Shown: positions 63,079 through 64,000 of the stretch, in pieces
Layout: each line of letters starts with the position of its first letter
Position numbering within the stretch: the first letter of the stretch is position 1
DNA from: Rhinopithecimicrobium faecis
GTDB taxonomy: Bacteria > Bacteroidota > Bacteroidia > Sphingobacteriales > Sphingobacteriaceae
Assembly: GCA_017942165.1 (NCBI GenBank)
Contig: JAGKSB010000007.1
Location: 124,001 to 188,000, forward strand
DNA length: 64,000 bases
Reading direction: 5' to 3'
The notes under the pieces: model-generated
Seen by the model: the letters and a program-made list of their open reading frames with translations, nothing else
Database searches by the model: none
Told to the model about the DNA's origin: nothing
Made by a program: the position numbers and the translations under genes

Positions 63079-64000
63079 ATGAATTATTCTACAATTAAAA
63101 AAACAGCTGTTGCTGCTTCCTTAGTTGCAGCTTTTGGATTTGCTGATGTAGCACAAGCTCAAACTGTATTTGGTGGAAGATCACAATACAGAACTTGGTC
63201 TATCGGTGTCCAAGGTGGTGTTACAACTCCAAATGCTTTAATCGGTGGTCAAAATGCTTTCGGTCAAAAAGTTGGTTTTGGACAAAACAAAGTACGTGAG
63301 TACTACGGATTAACTGTTCGTAAACAATTTTCAAACTGGTTTGGTTTAGAAGTTGAAGGTAACAGAGGTCGTGTATTTACTTACAACCATGAAAACTCTG
63401 GCGGTACTGGTGGTCTTGTTGAAACAGGAACTAATGGTGCTCGTTCAGCAGAAACTTCTGTACAATATGCAGCTAGTTTAAACGGGGTATTTAACTTTGC
63501 TTCTATCGACTTCTTAAGAAGAGAGAACTCAGTTAGTTTCTACGCTAAAGTTGGTTACGGTTTATTAGCTTTCAACGCAGTTCAATATGCTAACAACGAT
63601 GGTACTGGTGATGTAAAATACAACGAAGAAGGTAACTACGGTGAAGGTGCAATTGACAGAGAGAAAAAAGATGGTGGTAAATTCAAACGTTCTTCTTTCA
63701 TCCCTGTAGGTGTTGGTGCTAAATTTAAATTATCTGAGCGTATCGCTTTAAATTTAGGTTACACAATGAACTTTGTTGATGATAACTTATTCTTCGGTCC
63801 AAAAAGATTTGACGGAAAAGATAAATTCTCACAAGTATACGGTGGTATCGAGTTTTCTTTAGGATCTAGAGACAAACAAGATTTAACTTGGGCTAACCCA
63901 GTTGCTACATTATATGATGAGTTAAAAGACCCTTCATTAAAACAAGAAGTTGAAGCTTTAAAACAACGTGTTTCTTCATTAGAAGGTACAGTTTCTACTT
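63079..64000 (+). CDS. OmpA-like outer-membrane protein, N-terminal part (cut by window edge)
   Basis: 307 codons from ATG 63079, open to the window end. Signal peptide MNYSTIKKTAVAASLVAAFG... cut after AQA; then an eight-stranded-type barrel rich in Gly/Asn/Tyr (YRTWSIGVQGGVTTPNAL, YYGLTVRKQFSNWFGLEVEG, FYAKVGYGLLAFNAVQYA, ERIALNLGYTMNFVDD). After the barrel comes a coiled-coil start (LKQEVEALKQRVSSLEGTV) that usually leads to a peptidoglycan-binding OmpA domain, here outside the window. Codons are uniform and biased (GGT, CGT, GTT, TTA), as in highly expressed genes. Confidence 0.85.
   Translation, partial: MNYSTIKKTAVAASLVAAFGFADVAQAQTVFGGRSQYRTWSIGVQGGVTTPNALIGGQNAFGQKVGFGQNKVREYYGLTVRKQFSNWFGLEVEGNRGRVFTYNHENSGGTGGLVETGTNGARSAETSVQYAASLNGVFNFASIDFLRRENSVSFYAKVGYGLLAFNAVQYANNDGTGDVKYNEEGNYGEGAIDREKKDGGKFKRSSFIPVGVGAKFKLSERIALNLGYTMNFVDDNLFFGPKRFDGKDKFSQVYGGIEFSLGSRDKQDLTWANPVATLYDELKDPSLKQEVEALKQRVSSLEGTVST

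Overview
The window is chromosomal core DNA of a member of the Bacteroidota, most probably a Sphingobacteriaceae relative (Sphingobacterium/Pedobacter type). Support for this: 5' flanks carry the Bacteroidota -7 promoter word TAnnTTTG rather than sigma70 boxes; starts mostly lack Shine-Dalgarno sequences; there is an ExbB-ExbD-ExbD-TonB-PstS-like-TPR cluster, a SusC-like outer-membrane protein with a carboxypeptidase-like domain, a DUF5686 protein, an RF2 gene with programmed frameshift and a 14-gene complex I operon with a short NuoG. I see no insertion sequences, prophage, CRISPR, rRNA or tRNA genes. Coding density is high and most convergent gene pairs share a palindromic terminator.

Layout. 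1-11.2 kb: end of a NeuD/PglD-type acyltransferase, rarA, a TPR protein, a dienelactone-hydrolase-like protein, a Prc-type S41 protease, pgi, prfB, dcd, a phosphopantetheinyl transferase and a crotonase. 11.2-13.7 kb: DUF5686 outer-membrane protein. 14.0-26.8 kb: nuoA to nuoN on the minus strand. 26.9-32.9 kb: TonB energisation cluster, also minus strand. 33.3-36.7 kb: SUI1-like protein with a lipid kinase, then metK and a Dabb protein. 36.7-42.4 kb: fabD, an M16 peptidase, a GNAT enzyme and a large outer-membrane protein. 42.7-48.8 kb: rnhB, a YfhO-like membrane protein and a ktrB-ktrA-ybjQ operon. 48.9-54.2 kb: an AsmA-like protein divergent from an unusual overlapping pair of secreted proteins. 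54.2-64 kb: rsgA, polA with a MORN-repeat gene, psd, a histidine kinase, a PhoU-like/Pit phosphate pair and the first part of an OmpA-like gene.

How the genes fit together. The nuo operon makes the proton gradient that ExbB/ExbD/TonB pass to outer-membrane receptors, and the two large outer-membrane proteins here are of the type that depends on, or resembles the clients of, that machinery. KtrAB and Pit/PhoU-like handle potassium and phosphate. Most other genes are housekeeping (replication, repair, translation, envelope lipid).

Most noteworthy. The metK leader contains what I read as a SAM-II class riboswitch with an extra hairpin inserted in its loop, placed directly after a TAnnTTTG promoter. 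prfB keeps a complete RF2 frameshift site with a Shine-Dalgarno-like AGGAGG in a phylum that rarely uses that signal. Four genes (rarA, prfB, the phosphopantetheinyl transferase and the lipid kinase) have a -7 box ending only 3-4 bases before the ATG, which predicts leaderless messages. NuoG is cut to its iron-sulfur part. A terminator sits immediately before the histidine kinase ATG. The pair at 50810-54176 is the best candidate for an undescribed protein system, but its function cannot be read from sequence alone.
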